The notes below the pieces were generated by a model. It did no database searches. It was not told where the DNA came from and worked only from the letters and a program-made list of their open reading frames with translations. This document shows, piece after piece, positions 1 through 11,092 of a stretch of DNA of 64,000 bases. Position numbers and translations under genes: made by a program. Position 1 is the first letter of the stretch, and every line of letters starts with the position of its first letter. Location of the stretch: contig CM060831.1 of the NCBI GenBank assembly GCA_030762175.1, positions 95,127,501 to 95,191,500 of the forward strand, written 5' to 3'. Source of the stretch: Metallyticus violacea (taxonomy: Eukaryota; Arthropoda; Insecta; Mantodea; Metallyticidae).

Positions 1-149
1 TCCAGATTGCATAGTTAACCACAATATCAGAATAAATTCATACTTAATATATACCAGTATATTGCTGCACTCTGGATGTCTATATGCCAGTTGAGCTGTT
101 TGGCTTGAGAAGGAAAAGATCAACTATTGTAACTGTGGTAAGTCTTCAC

Positions 150-480
150 AAGAAAATTTTAGAAGCAACAGAACAGTAAAGAGGCAAACTATATGTAATT
201 TTCAGCAAAGCATTTGACACAATAAATGCCAAAAGCTAAAAGAAAAATTAAAGCAAGTAGTCTGATCAAATAGAATAATAAAATGAAGCAGGAAATGTTT
301 GCTGAAAACTACATCCAGATTAGCAACAACATAGAGAGTCAAGAGAATCTCTCAAAAAATTGGAGTCCTGGTCCCCTGTGAATGAACATTTTCATGAGCA
401 ATGCAAAGAAGCAACAAAGAAGAAGTCACTACAGATTTACACATATATGCAGATGATATGGTACACCAATGCAAGTGGCC
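150..480 (+). mobile_element. LINE reverse transcriptase relic
   Basis: Broken frames carry reverse-transcriptase hallmarks in the right order. Near 199 there is FSKAFDTIN (motif A, after a frame ending KLYVI). Near 357 a run reads like the G(V)L.G loop. Near 435-465 there is IYADDMV, the catalytic motif C. Stop codons and short indels lie between them, so the copy is dead and truncated at both ends. The motif spacing fits a non-LTR retrotransposon; the clade cannot be set from this piece. Confidence 0.6.
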
Positions 481-1735
481 AACACCATTAACTCATTTTT
501 AGTTAGATGTTTCACTTGGGAAAATCTTTCTTTAAATTGATGAATCATCTCTCAATCATTAATTTCTTTGGGAACATGGAAAATGCTTAAGTCGACATAT
601 CTCAAATGATTTTAATTATGGAAAATGTTTTTTATTCCCTAGCTGATAACATTGGCTTTTCGATGGTTGTAAGACTTACTTTGTAAAGTTTATTTTTTGA
701 AATAGAGGAGTGACCAGTTGGAATTAAGAGTTAATTTACTTTACTAATACTTGCCTCTTCCTCATTAAAGGATAATTTTTTACTTGAAGATTTTGTCACT
801 TCTGTTTCCTCTACGTATCACACACATTTTTTAGACCTTTAGGTAATGCATGACATATTGTTATCTCCTGTCACTAAATGAGCAGCTTTCTGGCACATTT
901 CTTCCATCACCTTTCTATTACCCATTTAATTTTGTGCTTTTGCAGCCTAAAAGCATTACAGCACCACAAAGTATTCCACCTTTTACTTTTAGATATTTTT
1001 GTGAAACTATAAATCATTTACATTTGCAAGTACACCAATAAATGACTCAATAATCATCTGAACATTGAATTCATGCATTAGCTATTAACAATTGCACAGC
1101 AGACAGTGACTCACCAGCATATGACATTATCAGTGAGCTGCTTGTTTAAGCAACATTGATCCTTAGGAACCAAAATCAAAAATTAAATTATTTTATTACA
1201 TCCAAAGTAAGACTCCAATATGAAATCTAACTTAGATTTCAATTATTCAACTCTTGATCATATGGATTAAAATTATATAAATATATGTCTTGCTTTCAAA
1301 ATTACTCCATTTTTGCATTTTTGTTTCAATTATAATATTTTTTCCAATTACTCGTTTTTAGCAACTCATCAATAATTGAAGGTATGTTTATTTACCTTTA
1401 TATTTTAAGTTCATTTGCATTCTTATAACCAATCATAAGGATACATCTGCATTTTTAGGAATAGTCTATTTGTACCATGTCCTAGTATTTCTGCCATTGT
1501 TACAGCCAATTTATAAATGATGTTACTTTCAAAATTTGACATTTTACTATCTATTACTAGGATAATCATACACTAAAATATAAAAAAAAAACATCTGAGA
1601 TGATGCCCTTCCAAATCTTGAAATTTTGCATAGAATGACCCAGTAGGCAATGATAAATTTTTCAAAAGTTAGCATGAAGACTGTTACACTAGACTCCTGA
1701 ATGCAATAAGAATTAAGAAGGGTATACCAAAAAGC
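481..1735. other. No recognisable feature
   Basis: AT-rich sequence between two LINE relics. The longest reading frame (63 codons at 850-1041) has no recognisable domain, no splice signals consistent with the neighbouring gene and ordinary chance length. I see no repeat that recurs elsewhere in the window. Confidence 0.5.
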
Positions 1736-2403
1736 TAGAGGTAGCAATTGTTCAGCCAATTCACAAAGGGAAAGGTGGAAAAGGTGATCCTAGTACTATA
1801 GGGAAAATTTTGGTAAAATTTTCACAAGAATTTTGGTGATGGAATACTATTTTGGGCAGAAGAGAATAATAGATTATGAGAGTTATAATTAGGATTTAGA
1901 AAGAGTAGAAGTGTAATTTATAATGCATTGATTATTAAAACAATAAGTATTTAAGGTGAAATGTGGCAGGGTGTATGCTAATTTGTAGATATGGAAAAAG
2001 CTTATGACAAAATTATAAAGAAACATTATGGTATACACATGAAGAGATTAAGCACGGAAATGGTTGGCATAGTGAAAGAATTGTACCAACAGAAAACCTT
2101 TAGTGTTAAACGTGAAGATGGTGAACAAACAATTGAGATTAAGCAAGAACAAGAACTTAAACAGAGTTGCCAAATGAGACCAATTCTTAATTTGTTCATA
2201 GATGATGGAAGGATTAAAAGCAGTTAACATACATATTCCTGCTATTAAATATTGCGATTTCCAGTTTATTCTATGTGACTGATCTGATGGTTGCATTTTT
2301 CTCATTTAGAGTATTAAGAAATGTCATGGTGGAAATTGTAAAGTACTATGGAAAATGGGGTCTTAAAATAAACCAGATTAAAACAAAGATTATGGTATAC
2401 TTA
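1736..2403 (+). mobile_element. LINE reverse transcriptase relic
   Basis: Conceptual translation across frameshifts gives FRKSRS near 1897 (fingers), VDMEKAYDKI at about 1985-2020 (motif A with its catalytic Asp), LKQSCQMRPIL..LFIDD near 2155-2205 (motif B region, GVRQGC degraded to LKQSC) and GLKIN..KTKIMVY near 2360-2398 (motif D/E). The ADD box between is decayed. It is cut off by a PLE fragment at about 2404. It resembles the LINE at 31.3-32.7 kb in motif wording and may be the same family. Confidence 0.7.
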
Positions 2404-2676
2404 ATTAGACAGTGAGTCAATTTAATACTCTTTTGCTCCACTTACCATTGAATTATACAGAAGATGTTTCACAGGCATTTGCCTGCATCATCAGCTGTAA
2501 GTCAACTGCGAGATTTGTTGTTGGTTCAATGGATTTGGGATAGCTCTCATGGACATCTTATGAACTTTTGGATTAATTTGTCTCCTGTTCGGATCTTGAA
2601 GTCCATAACCTTATCTTCATATTTTTTTATAAACTCTTTTCCCATATTCCCAGCTCCAAGGGTCTATCTATAAATA
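2404..2676 (-). mobile_element. Penelope-like element 3' end, inverted
   Basis: Reverse complement of the last part of the PLE at 2990-4650. On the minus strand it encodes the endonuclease C-terminus (LELGIWEKSLYKKYEDKV, then DKLIQKFI), followed by the hammerhead-like segment and the terminal AT-rich tail that also occurs at 5020-5140 and 43860-43950. It faces away from the forward copy that follows, with a SINE between them. Head-to-head truncated tails are typical of PLE insertions. Confidence 0.75.
2457..2498 (-). ncRNA. Hammerhead ribozyme-like motif in PLE tail
   Basis: Read on the minus strand: ACAG (2498-2495), CTGATGA (2494-2488), an extra T, GCAGGC, loop AAAT, GCCTGT, GAAA (2470-2467), a short third arm, then CTGT (2460-2457). 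Stem I is ACAG/CTGT and stem II is GCAGGC/GCCTGT, including one G-U pair. The CUGANGA and GAAA boxes are intact. The third arm reads ACATCT instead of ACATGT, which breaks its terminal pairing, so this copy is probably weakened or inactive. Confidence 0.6.
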
Positions 2677-2685
2677 TCAATGTTT

Positions 2686-2975
2686 GTTTGTTTTTTTTTT
2701 ATTTGTTTATTTATGGACGCTCTTTAACATCTCAGGTCAATTCAGGGCATGAAACGGCCAATAAATTTTGCTCAGAGGCCTCTTCTTTCAGGCTTGATAT
2801 TCTTTTTTGTGCCATAAATGTATGACACGGGACCCATGGCTTTACTGCCCTTCCAAAGGAAGGCATACTTAGGATTTTTACACCTGGAAAAATCCATCGA
2901 TCCTGGCCTGGTTTGAACTCGCAATCTTGGGTTTAGAAGGCAAGTATGGATACCACTACACCACCAGGACCGACT
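2686..2975 (-). mobile_element. tRNA-derived SINE, family A
   Basis: The head lies at 2975 on the minus strand. GGTGGTGTAGTGGTATCC is an A-box-like pol III promoter, and GAGTTCAAACC about 35 bases on is a B box. The body is shared with copies near 6.8, 7.6, 20.2, 26.5 and 57.6 kb. The tail ends in an A-rich run seen as T-rich at 2686-2700. Both ends are flanked by the direct repeat tcaatgttt (2677-2685 and 2976-2984), a target-site duplication, so this copy is full length. Confidence 0.85.
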
Positions 2976-2989
2976 TCAATGTTTTTATT

Positions 2990-4650
2990 GTAGAATAAAA
3001 GTCAAAGGTAGAAGAACTTCTCAGTGGGAAGTTCTTCCATGAAATAAAAGCAGATCCTTTGAAATAATGCATACAGTCTACAAACAAATCGGTCAACAAA
3101 AGCAAAATTATACCACCCAAGGAGAAACCAAAATTAAATGTAGACAATGCCATAATAGTAAGGATATATGGGTTACCTAACTGGGAAATCCCATGAGACC
3201 AATAATCAACTGTAGAAAACACACCTTCCTACCAACTAGCAATATGGTTCCTCCATATATTTAAAAAATTTCCTAGGTTTGTAACTTAAGTCTTAGTAAT
3301 TATAAAGAACTGGTGGAGAAAATTAAAGATTTGGTTTTCCAAAAAGATGATCTTCTTGTGTCCTCTGATGTAAATTCACTATTTTCCAGCATACCAAAAT
3401 GCAAACTCCCAACATCCCTTCGGAAATGGTTGCAGTCTCTGAAACTAAGTAACAAGGAGATTGAGGAATACATCCAACTTACCCAAGGCTGCATCAGTCA
3501 AAATTTGTTCAGGTTCAATGGTGAAATTTACAAACAGAAACAGGTTTAGCTATGGGGAATCCATTATCACCTTTTCTGGCTGATTTATATGGTAGTATTT
3601 TAGAAATGCTCATCACCAAATCATTTCCATACATTTTTAAAGTATGGTACAGATATGTGGATGATATCTTTGCGATTGTTAATAAGAAACATTTGGATGA
3701 TGCTTTGAAATTGCTAAACCTACAAGATAGGGAAATAAAATTCATTTCTGAAACAGAACAAGACAACATGATTCCTTTCCTTGACTTAAAGATTATAAGA
3801 ACAGGCAATAATTTGAAATGTACAGAAAAGATGCACAGACTGAAAATTACATAAAGGCCAGTAGCTTCAACCCCATAGTACACAAACATGCAGTTTTTAA
3901 TAACTTAGCACATATACTCATTGACATGCCCATGAATGAGATTGAATACAGCAAAGAGTACTCTCACATAATATAAACAGCAAAAATCAATGGGTATGAC
4001 CATGTAATTGTAGACAAAATCCAGAAATTCAAAACAAGAGAAGAGGTTAAAACAGATTACAACATTTTCAGCAAAAAAAGAAACTACCATTCACAAGAAA
4101 TTACTTACCATCCTTGGGCCAACAAAAAATTCCAGAAAATACTCGGAGAGTTTGGGATTACTTTGTCCCCAATGAACAAATTCAGCTAAATAATCTGCTT
4201 AACTCTGGTGATAATGATAGAATACCTGATGATAAAAAGCCAGGAATATATCAAATTAACTGTTCAGAATGCATCAAAGTATATATTGGCAAAACAAAAA
4301 GAAGCATTGGAATTAAGCTAAAGGAATACTGGAGAAACATCAGGTACAATCAGATAAATAAATCAGTGATTGCATATCACTTTTGAAGAGATAAACATGA
4401 TATCAGAAATAGAAGTCAAATTATTGAAATTCATAGATAGACCCTGGAGCTGGGAGTATGGGAAAAAAGTTTTATAAAAAAAATATGAAGATAAGGTTAT
4501 GACTTCGAGATCCCAACAGTAGACAAATTCATCCAAAAGTTCATAAGATGTCCATGAGAGCTACCCTAAGTCCATTCAACCAACAACGAATCTGTCAGTC
4601 GACACACAGCTGATGATGCAGGCAAAGGCCTGTGAAACATGTTCTGTATA
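2990..4650 (+). mobile_element. Penelope-like element, copy 1
   Basis: Five-prime-truncated and frameshifted. The reverse transcriptase begins with IYGLP..GNPMRPIIN near 3150-3210, then a segment VSSDVNSLFSSIPK (3358-3400), AMGNPLSPFLADLY (3548-3590), RYVDDIFAI with an intact catalytic YVDD (about 3652-3678), and IPFLDLKI (3773-3795). A GIY-YIG endonuclease follows: GIYQINCSEC..VYIGKTKRS (4240-4305). An RT fused to GIY-YIG defines PLEs. Retrotransposition would use the EN to nick the target and prime reverse transcription. The copy ends in a hammerhead-like motif and AT-rich tail. Confidence 0.9.
4606..4647 (+). ncRNA. Hammerhead ribozyme-like motif
   Basis: Best-preserved copy of this tail type. 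ACAG (4606-4609) pairs with CTGT (4644-4647) as stem I. CTGATGA lies at 4610-4616, an extra T at 4617, stem II GCAGGC/GCCTGT (4618-4623/4628-4633) with loop AAAG, GAAA at 4634-4637, and third arm AC-AT-GT. The predicted cleavage triplet GUU ends at 4643. Hammerheads are known in PLE terminal repeats. The extra nucleotide between A9 and stem II is unusual but shared by all copies here. Confidence 0.7.
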
Positions 4651-4661
4651 CAGTTGTTCGA

Positions 4662-4922
4662 AATGGGGGATGGACGCCCGTTCGCTCCTGTGGTGGTATC
4701 TTGTGGTTCTAGTAGAAACTTTCTGAGTTCATCCAGAAATTAAATTACTGAAACAACTTCACAACCTAATAGAACTATCCACATGGGAGAGAATTTTCAT
4801 TTTAAAAAATAAGAACAACTTAATGAATTTTGATTTTCTGCCGCTGGATGAACTCAGCAAGTTTCTACTAGAACCACAAGATACCACCACAGGAGCAAAT
4901 GGGCGTCCATCCCCCATTCTGA
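4662..4922. repeat. Inverted repeat of a second PLE tail type
   Basis: The arm at about 4662-4733 is the near-perfect reverse complement of about 4848-4922, both containing the string ctcctgtggtggtatcttgt or its complement. The forward arm is the C-terminal coding part of a PLE. The reverse arm has been joined directly behind the copy-1 hammerhead tail. Transcripts across it would fold into a hairpin of about 70 base pairs. Confidence 0.85.
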
Positions 4923-4980
4923 ACCACCGCATTCAGTCAACAACAGCCGATGATGGGAGGAACCTCTCCCGAAACTAATC
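4734..4980 (+). mobile_element. PLE 3' fragment, second family
   Basis: Encodes in one frame IKLLKQLHNLIELSTWERIF, then ..FLPLDELSKFLLEPQDTTTG and the final peptide TTADDGRNLSRN before a stop. The same layout is seen at the end of the PLE at 37.8-40.6 kb (FELATWENIF..DLPPWDHLSRF). The last codons overlap a degenerate hammerhead: CCGATGA (one change from CTGATGA) at 4947-4953, T, GGGAG/CTCCC stem (4955-4959/4966-4970), GAAAC (4971-4975). Confidence 0.7.
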
Positions 4981-5019
4981 CAAAGTTTTAAAAAAAGTAA
5001 GTGGAGTTAGTGTTAACAA

Positions 5020-5140
5020 CTGAACACATTAATGTAGTATATGTTCTGTATAATTCAATGGAAAGTGGAGCATAAGAGTATTAAACAACTCACTATCTAA
5101 TTAAGAATAAATTAATTGCTTCACTGTATTAGTTCCGACA
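5020..5140 (+). mobile_element. PLE terminal tail
   Basis: Carries the block atgttctgtataattcaatgg and then agtggagcataagagtattaaa, also found after the copies at 43.8 and 51.0 kb and reversed at 2.4, 34.65 and 50.75 kb. No coding content. It is the AT-rich end of the first PLE family, separated from copy 1 by the second-family fragment. This suggests the latter inserted into the tail. Confidence 0.7.
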
Positions 5141-5164
5141 CAAAATTTATTTAAAATTTAAAGA

Positions 5165-6480
5165 TTATGGTGTTTATAAAAGCTAGGAAATTAAAGAGAG
5201 ATGGAAAACCATTTTTATCTGGAAAGGAAATTGAGATGGTAAATGATTTTACTTAATTGGTATTAAATTGAATAGTACAGGGAATGGGAAAAGTTCATAA
5301 AGTATACTTTAATGGAAGTTAAATTAGCAATGAATTTGGTGAGTAAATGTTTGTATATAACACCAACAATGAAGGTAATATGGTTTGAAAGAGTGTAACC
5401 TGCCTTGGTTGAATCAAGATGGGCATATGGAACTAATGAGGGGATCAAGAAACTGAACCTCATTCTGAGATCCTTTTGCAAGTTAATGTTAGGTGTGATC
5501 GCTACAGTTGGCTAAGGTCATTAAGGTGCAGATTTGTGAGTGGGAGATCTGGGGTTCAATTTTCACCCTGACTGAGGTTTTTTCTCGGTTTTCCTCGGTC
5601 CTTATAAATGGCAAATATTGGGTAGGTACCATTAAATTAGGCCTGGAATGCTTCCTTCCTTAAGAAAAAATAATCATTTCCCAATTTATCATTTCATCTT
5701 ATGTATTATCAAAGTCCACCATCTGTGGTGCCTCAGCAGTAAAAATGGACATTAAACACTATTAAAAAAATGTTAGGTGTGTCTCAAAGCATAACCAATG
5801 TAAGGGATCTTCTGGAATTAGGAAAAGTTAGTGCAAGAGAAATAATGATGGAAAGAATATGGGAATATTGCTGTTGGATAAATCAGATGCCAGAAGACAA
5901 TATACTGAAGGTTTGTTTAAGATATTGGGAGAAACATTTAAATAATAATAGTTGGCTAGACAGTATTAAGGGTCAAGTGCAGAAGAATGGATTCAGTGAT
6001 ATTAGTTTGCAGAAGATGTTAGAAAGATTTTTAGGGGACCACTGGTTCGGAATTAAGGATATGGATACACAGGTTTTAGGTTCTTTAAAATACAAGAAAG
6101 ATTTTTAATATAAGACTTTCAAGGTAGGATTATAATGGATATGTATATTGTAAAGTGTAATTGACAGGAAAACGAAGGAATTGACCTGCTTTATATTGAT
6201 AGTTTGGAGGCTGAGGTGTTTGAGCAATAATGTCCCTCAGGGTATGTGCCCAATGTGGAGAGGAGGAAGATACTGTACAGATTCTGTTGAAATGTAAGAG
6301 TACTTGAGAAATAGAGGAAACTTTTAGAGAGAAAAAATTGAAGATTAATAAGGAATTGGTGATCATAAAAATTTTTGATGATAAGATTCGCCTAAAGGGA
6401 TTAGGTGGTTTTTATGGAAAGCTAGGTCAAAATGGAAATGGTCAGAGGAAAAGATGGAATAAATTGAGTTTAGTTAGAAG
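5165..6480 (+). mobile_element. LINE 3'-end relic, split by a SINE
   Basis: C-terminal third of a non-LTR retrotransposon. Before the SINE a frame reads AYGTNEGIKKLNLILRSFCK. After it a 112-codon frame (5770-6108) starts MLGVSQSITNVRDLLELG and has the heptad-like text of this LINE class. A zinc-knuckle-like VCAQCGEEEDTVQILLKC lies near 6240-6295. The same three blocks are seen in the LINE at 16.4-17.4 kb (minus), 37.1-37.8 kb (minus) and 44.0-44.7 kb (plus). Frameshifts make it inactive. Confidence 0.75.
5498..5768 (+). mobile_element. tRNA-derived SINE, family B
   Basis: The head carries an A-box-like GTTGGCTAAGGTCATTAAGG (5506-5525) and a B-box-like GGGGTTCAATTTTCACC. Its body (tgaggttttttctcggttttcc...) recurs reversed at 21.1, 40.6 and 62.8 kb. 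It ends in a run of seven A after cattaaacactatt. A 13-base target duplication, aatgttaggtgtg, flanks it (5485-5497 and 5769-5781). The insertion cuts a LINE reading frame between the codons for a repeated LMLGV, so it is younger than that LINE. Confidence 0.88.
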
Positions 6481-6794
6481 CTTTTCTATCAGTAACTAGT
6501 TTTGTAGTTCAAAATTTGTTCTTTATATGTGTCATGAATAGGTTGTGTAAGTAGACTTATTTTTGGTTGTTAGTTCAAAGAGAGCAATATTTGAAGATGA
6601 TTAAGGTTAATATTAGGTATAATGTTTTGTATAATAAGATGAGAGTGAAATACATGTCTCATAGATTTTCCAGGAGACAGGTAGGTATAGGAAGTGAGGA
6701 GTAAATGATTTATTTAAAATGAAGGTTTGATGTAATCACAATATATTATTTGTATAAGTTTAGATTTATTTAATTTAACATTTCTTTAATATCT

Positions 6795-6995
6795 TTTGGT
6801 TATTAGCATCCCATTCTATGCTGGGTGTGAAACTGCCAATAAATTTGACTCAGAACCTCTTCCTTTAGGCTCTGTAAATCTATGACACACGACCAAAAGC
6901 TTTATTTCCTTTATGAAGGAAGCCTTACTTGTGATTTTTACGCCTTAAAAAATCCTTCAACTCTGGCTGATTTGAACCTGCAACTTTGGATCTAA
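6795..6995 (-). mobile_element. SINE family A, decayed copy
   Basis: Matches the body of the SINE at 2686-2975: the ggttattagcatcccattc tail region, gtgaaactgccaataaattt, and on the minus strand a degraded B box near 6970-6985 (caaatcagcc). The tRNA-like A-box head and the A-rich end are missing or unrecognisable, and no target duplication is visible. It is older than the copies at 2.7 and 20.2 kb. Confidence 0.75.
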
Positions 6996-7059
6996 TTATT
7001 TGTATAGGAATTAGTAATGGACAACACCTTGAAATTGCCCAGGACCAGAACTAGGTGTT

Positions 7060-7310
7060 GAAATGTTTTATAGCTCATTAATAAATGTAAATACAAATAC
7101 TTTAAACTCTGATATATTTGGTTTGAACATTTGCTATATTTAAGGCTTCAATGATATTTGCATGATCTATAGAGTCAAAAACTTCATGAGAGTCCACAAA
7201 GGCTATGTACATTGAGATTGAATTTTTCAGCTTTTTCACATGATCGACCCTGAAATATTTTGAATAAAATCCTGCTTGTTATGCTGGTTGATTCTCTTCT
7301 TTGGTTTTTG
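7060..7310 (-). mobile_element. RTE-type LINE reverse transcriptase relic
   Basis: On the minus strand, with one frameshift, the translation includes QAGF.SKYFRVDHVKKL followed by ISMYIAFVDSHEVFDSID and ANIIEALNIANV. This is the RTE-clade sequence around motif A (usual form FVDYEKAFDS). Only about 80 residues survive. Other RTE pieces lie at 15.7-16.1 and 30.9-31.1 kb. Confidence 0.75.
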
Positions 7311-7581
7311 TAATTCTAAGAAAATAAATTTAACATTTAAAGATGAGATAATAAGATCAATTATTAAATGTGAATATTTTAGTAAGAACACTAAAATATT
7401 TTTTTTTTGTTTTTTTTTAGTTACAAAAGTTCACTATATTTTATACACTAAAATATGTTATCACAGCAATAAATAACTATCTGAGCAATAAAGATGATAC
7501 AGAATTGGTTTGGTGACACTTCAGTATGTGAAGTATAAGTGTCATTAACCTTACTCTATATCAACTATATTTTACTATTTC

Positions 7582-7823
7582 TTTTTCTTTTTTTTTTTTT
7601 TTAATTGATTTATTTATGGAAGCTCTTTAACAGCTCAGGTCATCAGCGTCCCATTCAACTCAGGGCGTGAAACGGCCGACAAATTTTGCTCAGAGGCCTC
7701 TCTTTCAGGCTTGAGGTTCTTTTTCGTGCCGTAAATGTATGACACGGGACCCACGGCTTTACTTCCCTTCTGAAGGAAGCCATACTTAGGATTTTTACGC
7801 CCGAAAAAATCCATTGATCCTGG
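7582..7823 (-). mobile_element. SINE family A, 5'-truncated
   Basis: Begins in a T run (the A tail on the minus strand), contains the family tail ttatttatggaagctctttaacagc and the body, and stops at gatcctgg. The tRNA-like head is absent. Direct repeats tttactatttc at 7571-7581 and 7824-7834 bound it exactly, so the truncation happened at insertion. This is expected from incomplete target-primed reverse transcription. Confidence 0.85.
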
Positions 7824-7834
7824 TTTACTATTTC

Positions 7835-8440
7835 AATGTTATAGATTCAAAAGTGTAAGTTCATATCTAAGCAATGTTTTAAATGCTTACTATTATAATT
7901 TTTGTTTACATAATTCATGTGAAAAGGAAAGAAACTAAATATACTTCATGAAAATAGTAAAATACCGCAAATCAGTTATTTATTCACAAATAACACAAGT
8001 TACATAAAAATATGAACCATTATTCATCTGTAGAATATAAATTATACCATTTTTGGTATGTTAGAAAAAATAATTATTATTGCAGATGAACCTTGATTAC
8101 GATCTCCAATGTAAAACAGAATTAATACCATTATATCACACATATTAAAGTAATTGAAACTCATTCCCTGACTAGACATATATTTATTAGCACAGCCATG
8201 AACAAGAAGCATTACTGCATGGAGTGTTCATGTGGCAATGATGGAAGATGGATAAAGAGGTACAAAAATGATGGAGCTATAGGAGCGATTAAGTGAAAAG
8301 AGTAACAAACTAACAAAATAGAACATTTAAGAAATTAATTTGGTAAGTAACAAAAACTTCATGAAAAGTTTTAAAAAATGTCTTTTTCTATGAGTAGCAG
8401 AGAAATATTGTCATACAAAATTTTTGCATATGTGACTTAC
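7835..8440. other. Intron sequence, no feature seen
   Basis: AT-rich stretch downstream of the last recognised CUB exon of the minus-strand gene. No CUB-like exon, repeat or RNA gene was found. The next exon of the gene, which should begin in phase 1, was not found between 1 and 8440 and probably lies beyond the window. Confidence 0.5.
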
Positions 8441-8654
8441 CTTCAAAAGCTGCAGAGAGACTGATATTGAAACCTCTACCCTGACTTGTTGCTCCTGAAT
8501 GAAACTGAATCCATAAATTGTTGGACTGACTGCGAATTAGAGCTGGCTTACTTTCACAGTATCTCCCTAGTAAAGGTGAGGAAGGTAGAGGACCATTGTG
8601 AATTTTAATAAAGGATTGACCACAGGGTTGTAAATCAAGTGATACAAACGTTAC
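8441..8654 (-). CDS. Cubn: Cubilin-like CUB exon G (second half of CUB)
   Basis: The 214-bp exon has acceptor GCAG at its high end and donor GTAAGT at its low end; it starts in phase 0 and ends in phase 1. It encodes VTFVSLDLQPCGQSFIKIHN, then LLGRYCESKP and, near the end, GFNISLSAAFEG. These supply the CUB C3 and C4 cysteines, the LG.YC motif and the final GF....Y-type strand. Joined to exon F it completes one CUB domain. Cubilin is a membrane-associated endocytic receptor made of CUB repeats; the cubilin call is inferred from the uninterrupted CUB array. Confidence 0.85.
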
Positions 8655-8946
8655 CTGCAAAAAAAAATACAATACTTTGTGCAACACTGTATACAAAGAG
8701 ATTCTATAAAAGAAATAACATTCAAAATTCATCCATCTAACTTTACAAGGAGATTGACTTAAGTCAAAAATATACAATCAAAAAATAAAAAAATTCAAAT
8801 ATATTTATTAAGAAATAAGCCATAAATACAATACATTGACTAAAGCAAAGGAAAAAAACCTTATAAAATATGTATTTACCAAGTAAATATACATCTTTAA
8901 CATTGTATAAAATCAGCACCATTAAACAACAGATACCCATAATGTA

Positions 8947-10253
8947 TGAGGGGCATTCAATAAATAATGCAACACATTTTTTTTTCTTAAAGCAGGATGG
9001 TTTTATTCAGGACTCAAATACAGCATGTTATTCCCCAATGTTTTGGCTACAAAACCCTATTTTTCAACATAATCTCCATTGAATGCTACAGCTTTATGCC
9101 ACCTTGATGGGAGGGCCTGTATGCCTGTATGGTACCACTCTACTGGTCTATGTCGCAGTCAAAGTCTTGCTACGTTAACAACTTCCATATCATCCATGTA
9201 GTGCTTCTCGCAGAGTGCATCCTTCATTGGGTCAAACAGGTGGAAGTCTTCTGAGGTGCGAGATCCGGGCTGTAGGGTGGATGAGAAAGAACAGTCCATT
9301 GAAGTTTTGTGAGATCCACTCGGGTGCACAGACTTGTGTGAGACCTTGTATTATCATGAAGAATGAAAAGTTCATTTGCATTTTTGTGGCTACAAACACA
9401 CTGAAGTCATTTCTTCAATTTCCTTAGAGTAGCACAACACACTTCAGAATTGATTGTTTCACCATGAGGAAGGACATCGAAACGAATAACCCCTTCAGAG
9501 TCCCAGAAAACCATAGCCATGACTTTATGACCAGCTGAAGGTACGGCTTTGAACTTTTTCTTCGAAGGAGAGTTGGTGTGGTACCACTCCGTGGATGTTT
9601 CAGGTTCAAAGTGATGAACCCATGTTGCATCACCTGTGACAATATTTGACAAAAAATTGTCTCAGCCTCATAACGAGCAATCAATTCCGCACAGATGGTC
9701 CTTCTGTGATCTTTATGGTCATCAGTTAGGTGTCAAGGATCCCAGCGAGAACAAACCTTTGAGTACCCCAACTAGTGGATAAGTATGTCAGCACTACCAA
9801 TAGAAATGCCAAGTTAAGCAGCGAGGTGTTCAATTGTATCTGTCAACCTCCTCAAATAAGAGGGTCCGTATTCCAACACTGCAGAAGTCCCAGCTGTATG
9901 TGGCCTGCATGAGAGAGATCAGACAGGTTTGCTCGACCTTGTTGTGTTAATGACATATGCCTAGCCAGTCCACTGCCAGGTCTCCATAGACATTTTGCGA
10001 GTGCCTATGAATACCTGTGATGCTCTGATTTTCCACCAAAAGAAACCCAATAACTGCTCTCTGTTTGGAATGCACCTCCATTACAGACGCTATTTTGAAG
10101 GCTAGTTATAGCGCTACCACCAATCGGAAATTAATGTAACTGTATGAGGGGAAGTGGGAATATTTAAAGATATCCTACACAAAATTTCAATTTTTTTCAA
10201 CCAAAATTGGCCGAGAAAAAAAATGTGGTGCATTACTTATTGAACACCCCTCA
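8947..10253 (-). mobile_element. mariner transposon, 1307 bp, dead
   Basis: Complete termini: tgaggggcattcaataaata at 8947 and its inverted partner ending cccctca at 10253, each bordered by the TA target duplication (8945-8946 and 10254-10255). Minus-strand transposase pieces: MEVHSKQRAVIGFLLVEN (N-terminal helix-turn-helix, from 10081), YEAETIFCQIL, then IVTGDATWVHHFEPET (first catalytic Asp region, DET changed to DAT), SAGHKVMAMVFWDSEGV and the end of the TLRKLKK block. Stops and frameshifts split the frame. A cut-and-paste DNA transposon in the D,D34D mariner class. Confidence 0.92.
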
Positions 10254-10518
10254 TATATCAGTAGAACAGATTAAGCTTGTGTAATTGCAGTTATTCTTGT
10301 GTTAGCACTGTTGTATAAGTTGCAACTGATCAATAACTGAAGGTACATGTCCAAGATGTTAAGCAAATGACTGACCTCTATCCTCTAAGCAAACAGTAAA
10401 AACTATAAATTAGATATGCTAATTAGAACTTGTACAATGAAGCTAATCATATAATTTAGATCAGTGTGTGATAGAGTTGAACTACACATAAGAATTGGAT
10501 TCACTTACTTGTTTATGT

Positions 10519-10560
10519 GTAGTACATGTTTCACAAACCCTTGTTTGCACCCTCAGCTAC
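10519..10560 (-). ncRNA. Hammerhead ribozyme-like motif (left arm)
   Basis: Minus strand: GTAG (10560-10557), CTGAGGG (10556-10550; one change from CTGAGGA), an extra T, stem II GCAAAC/GTTTGT with loop AAGG, GAAA (10532-10529), third arm AC-AT-GT, A at the cleavage position, then CTAC (10522-10519). Stem I GTAG/CTAC and stem II are both fully paired, with one G-U. The single core change affects A9, expected to abolish cleavage. Confidence 0.65.
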
Positions 10561-11092
10561 CCACTGACTGCTGGATAACCAGTTATGCTATGGGAATGTT
10601 GCTCTGGTGGAGATGTGATAAACTTAAAGTTTATGTTTTCATCCCCGGAAGTGTTTAAGTTCATTAATCTGTCTCTATATTTGTATACATAGATTTTCTC
10701 CAATGTTGCTAATTTTATAGGTCCTTATACTGATTTTAATAATTTTGCTTTATTTACTACATTGTGGTTTTCTGTCCAGAAATGAGATGCTACTGCTGAT
10801 TAAATTAATTAATTAATTTCACTGAACATAAAATACAAATGGAAAAATCAGCAGTAGCATCTCATTTCTGGACAGAAAACCATGACATAGTGGATAAAGC
10901 AAAATTATTAATATGAATACAAGGACCTACAAAATTAGCAACGTGGATTAAAATCTACATTTACAAATACAGAGACAAATTAATTTGACACTTCCAGGAA
11001 TGAAAACATAAACTTTAAGTCCATCACACCAGAGCAGAGCAGAGCAGAATACACATCCCCCATAGCATAACAAACTACCCAGCAGTCTACAG

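Noticed and set aside
850..1041. 63-codon plus frame
   Set aside because: Chance length in AT-rich DNA, no domain, no repeat match.
2880..2975. tRNA gene suggested by A and B boxes
   Set aside because: The same sequence recurs as the head of dispersed SINE copies with A-rich tails and target duplications, and no complete cloverleaf with acceptor stem is present.
9215..9427. 70-codon plus frame
   Set aside because: Opposite strand of the mariner transposase region at 8947-10253.
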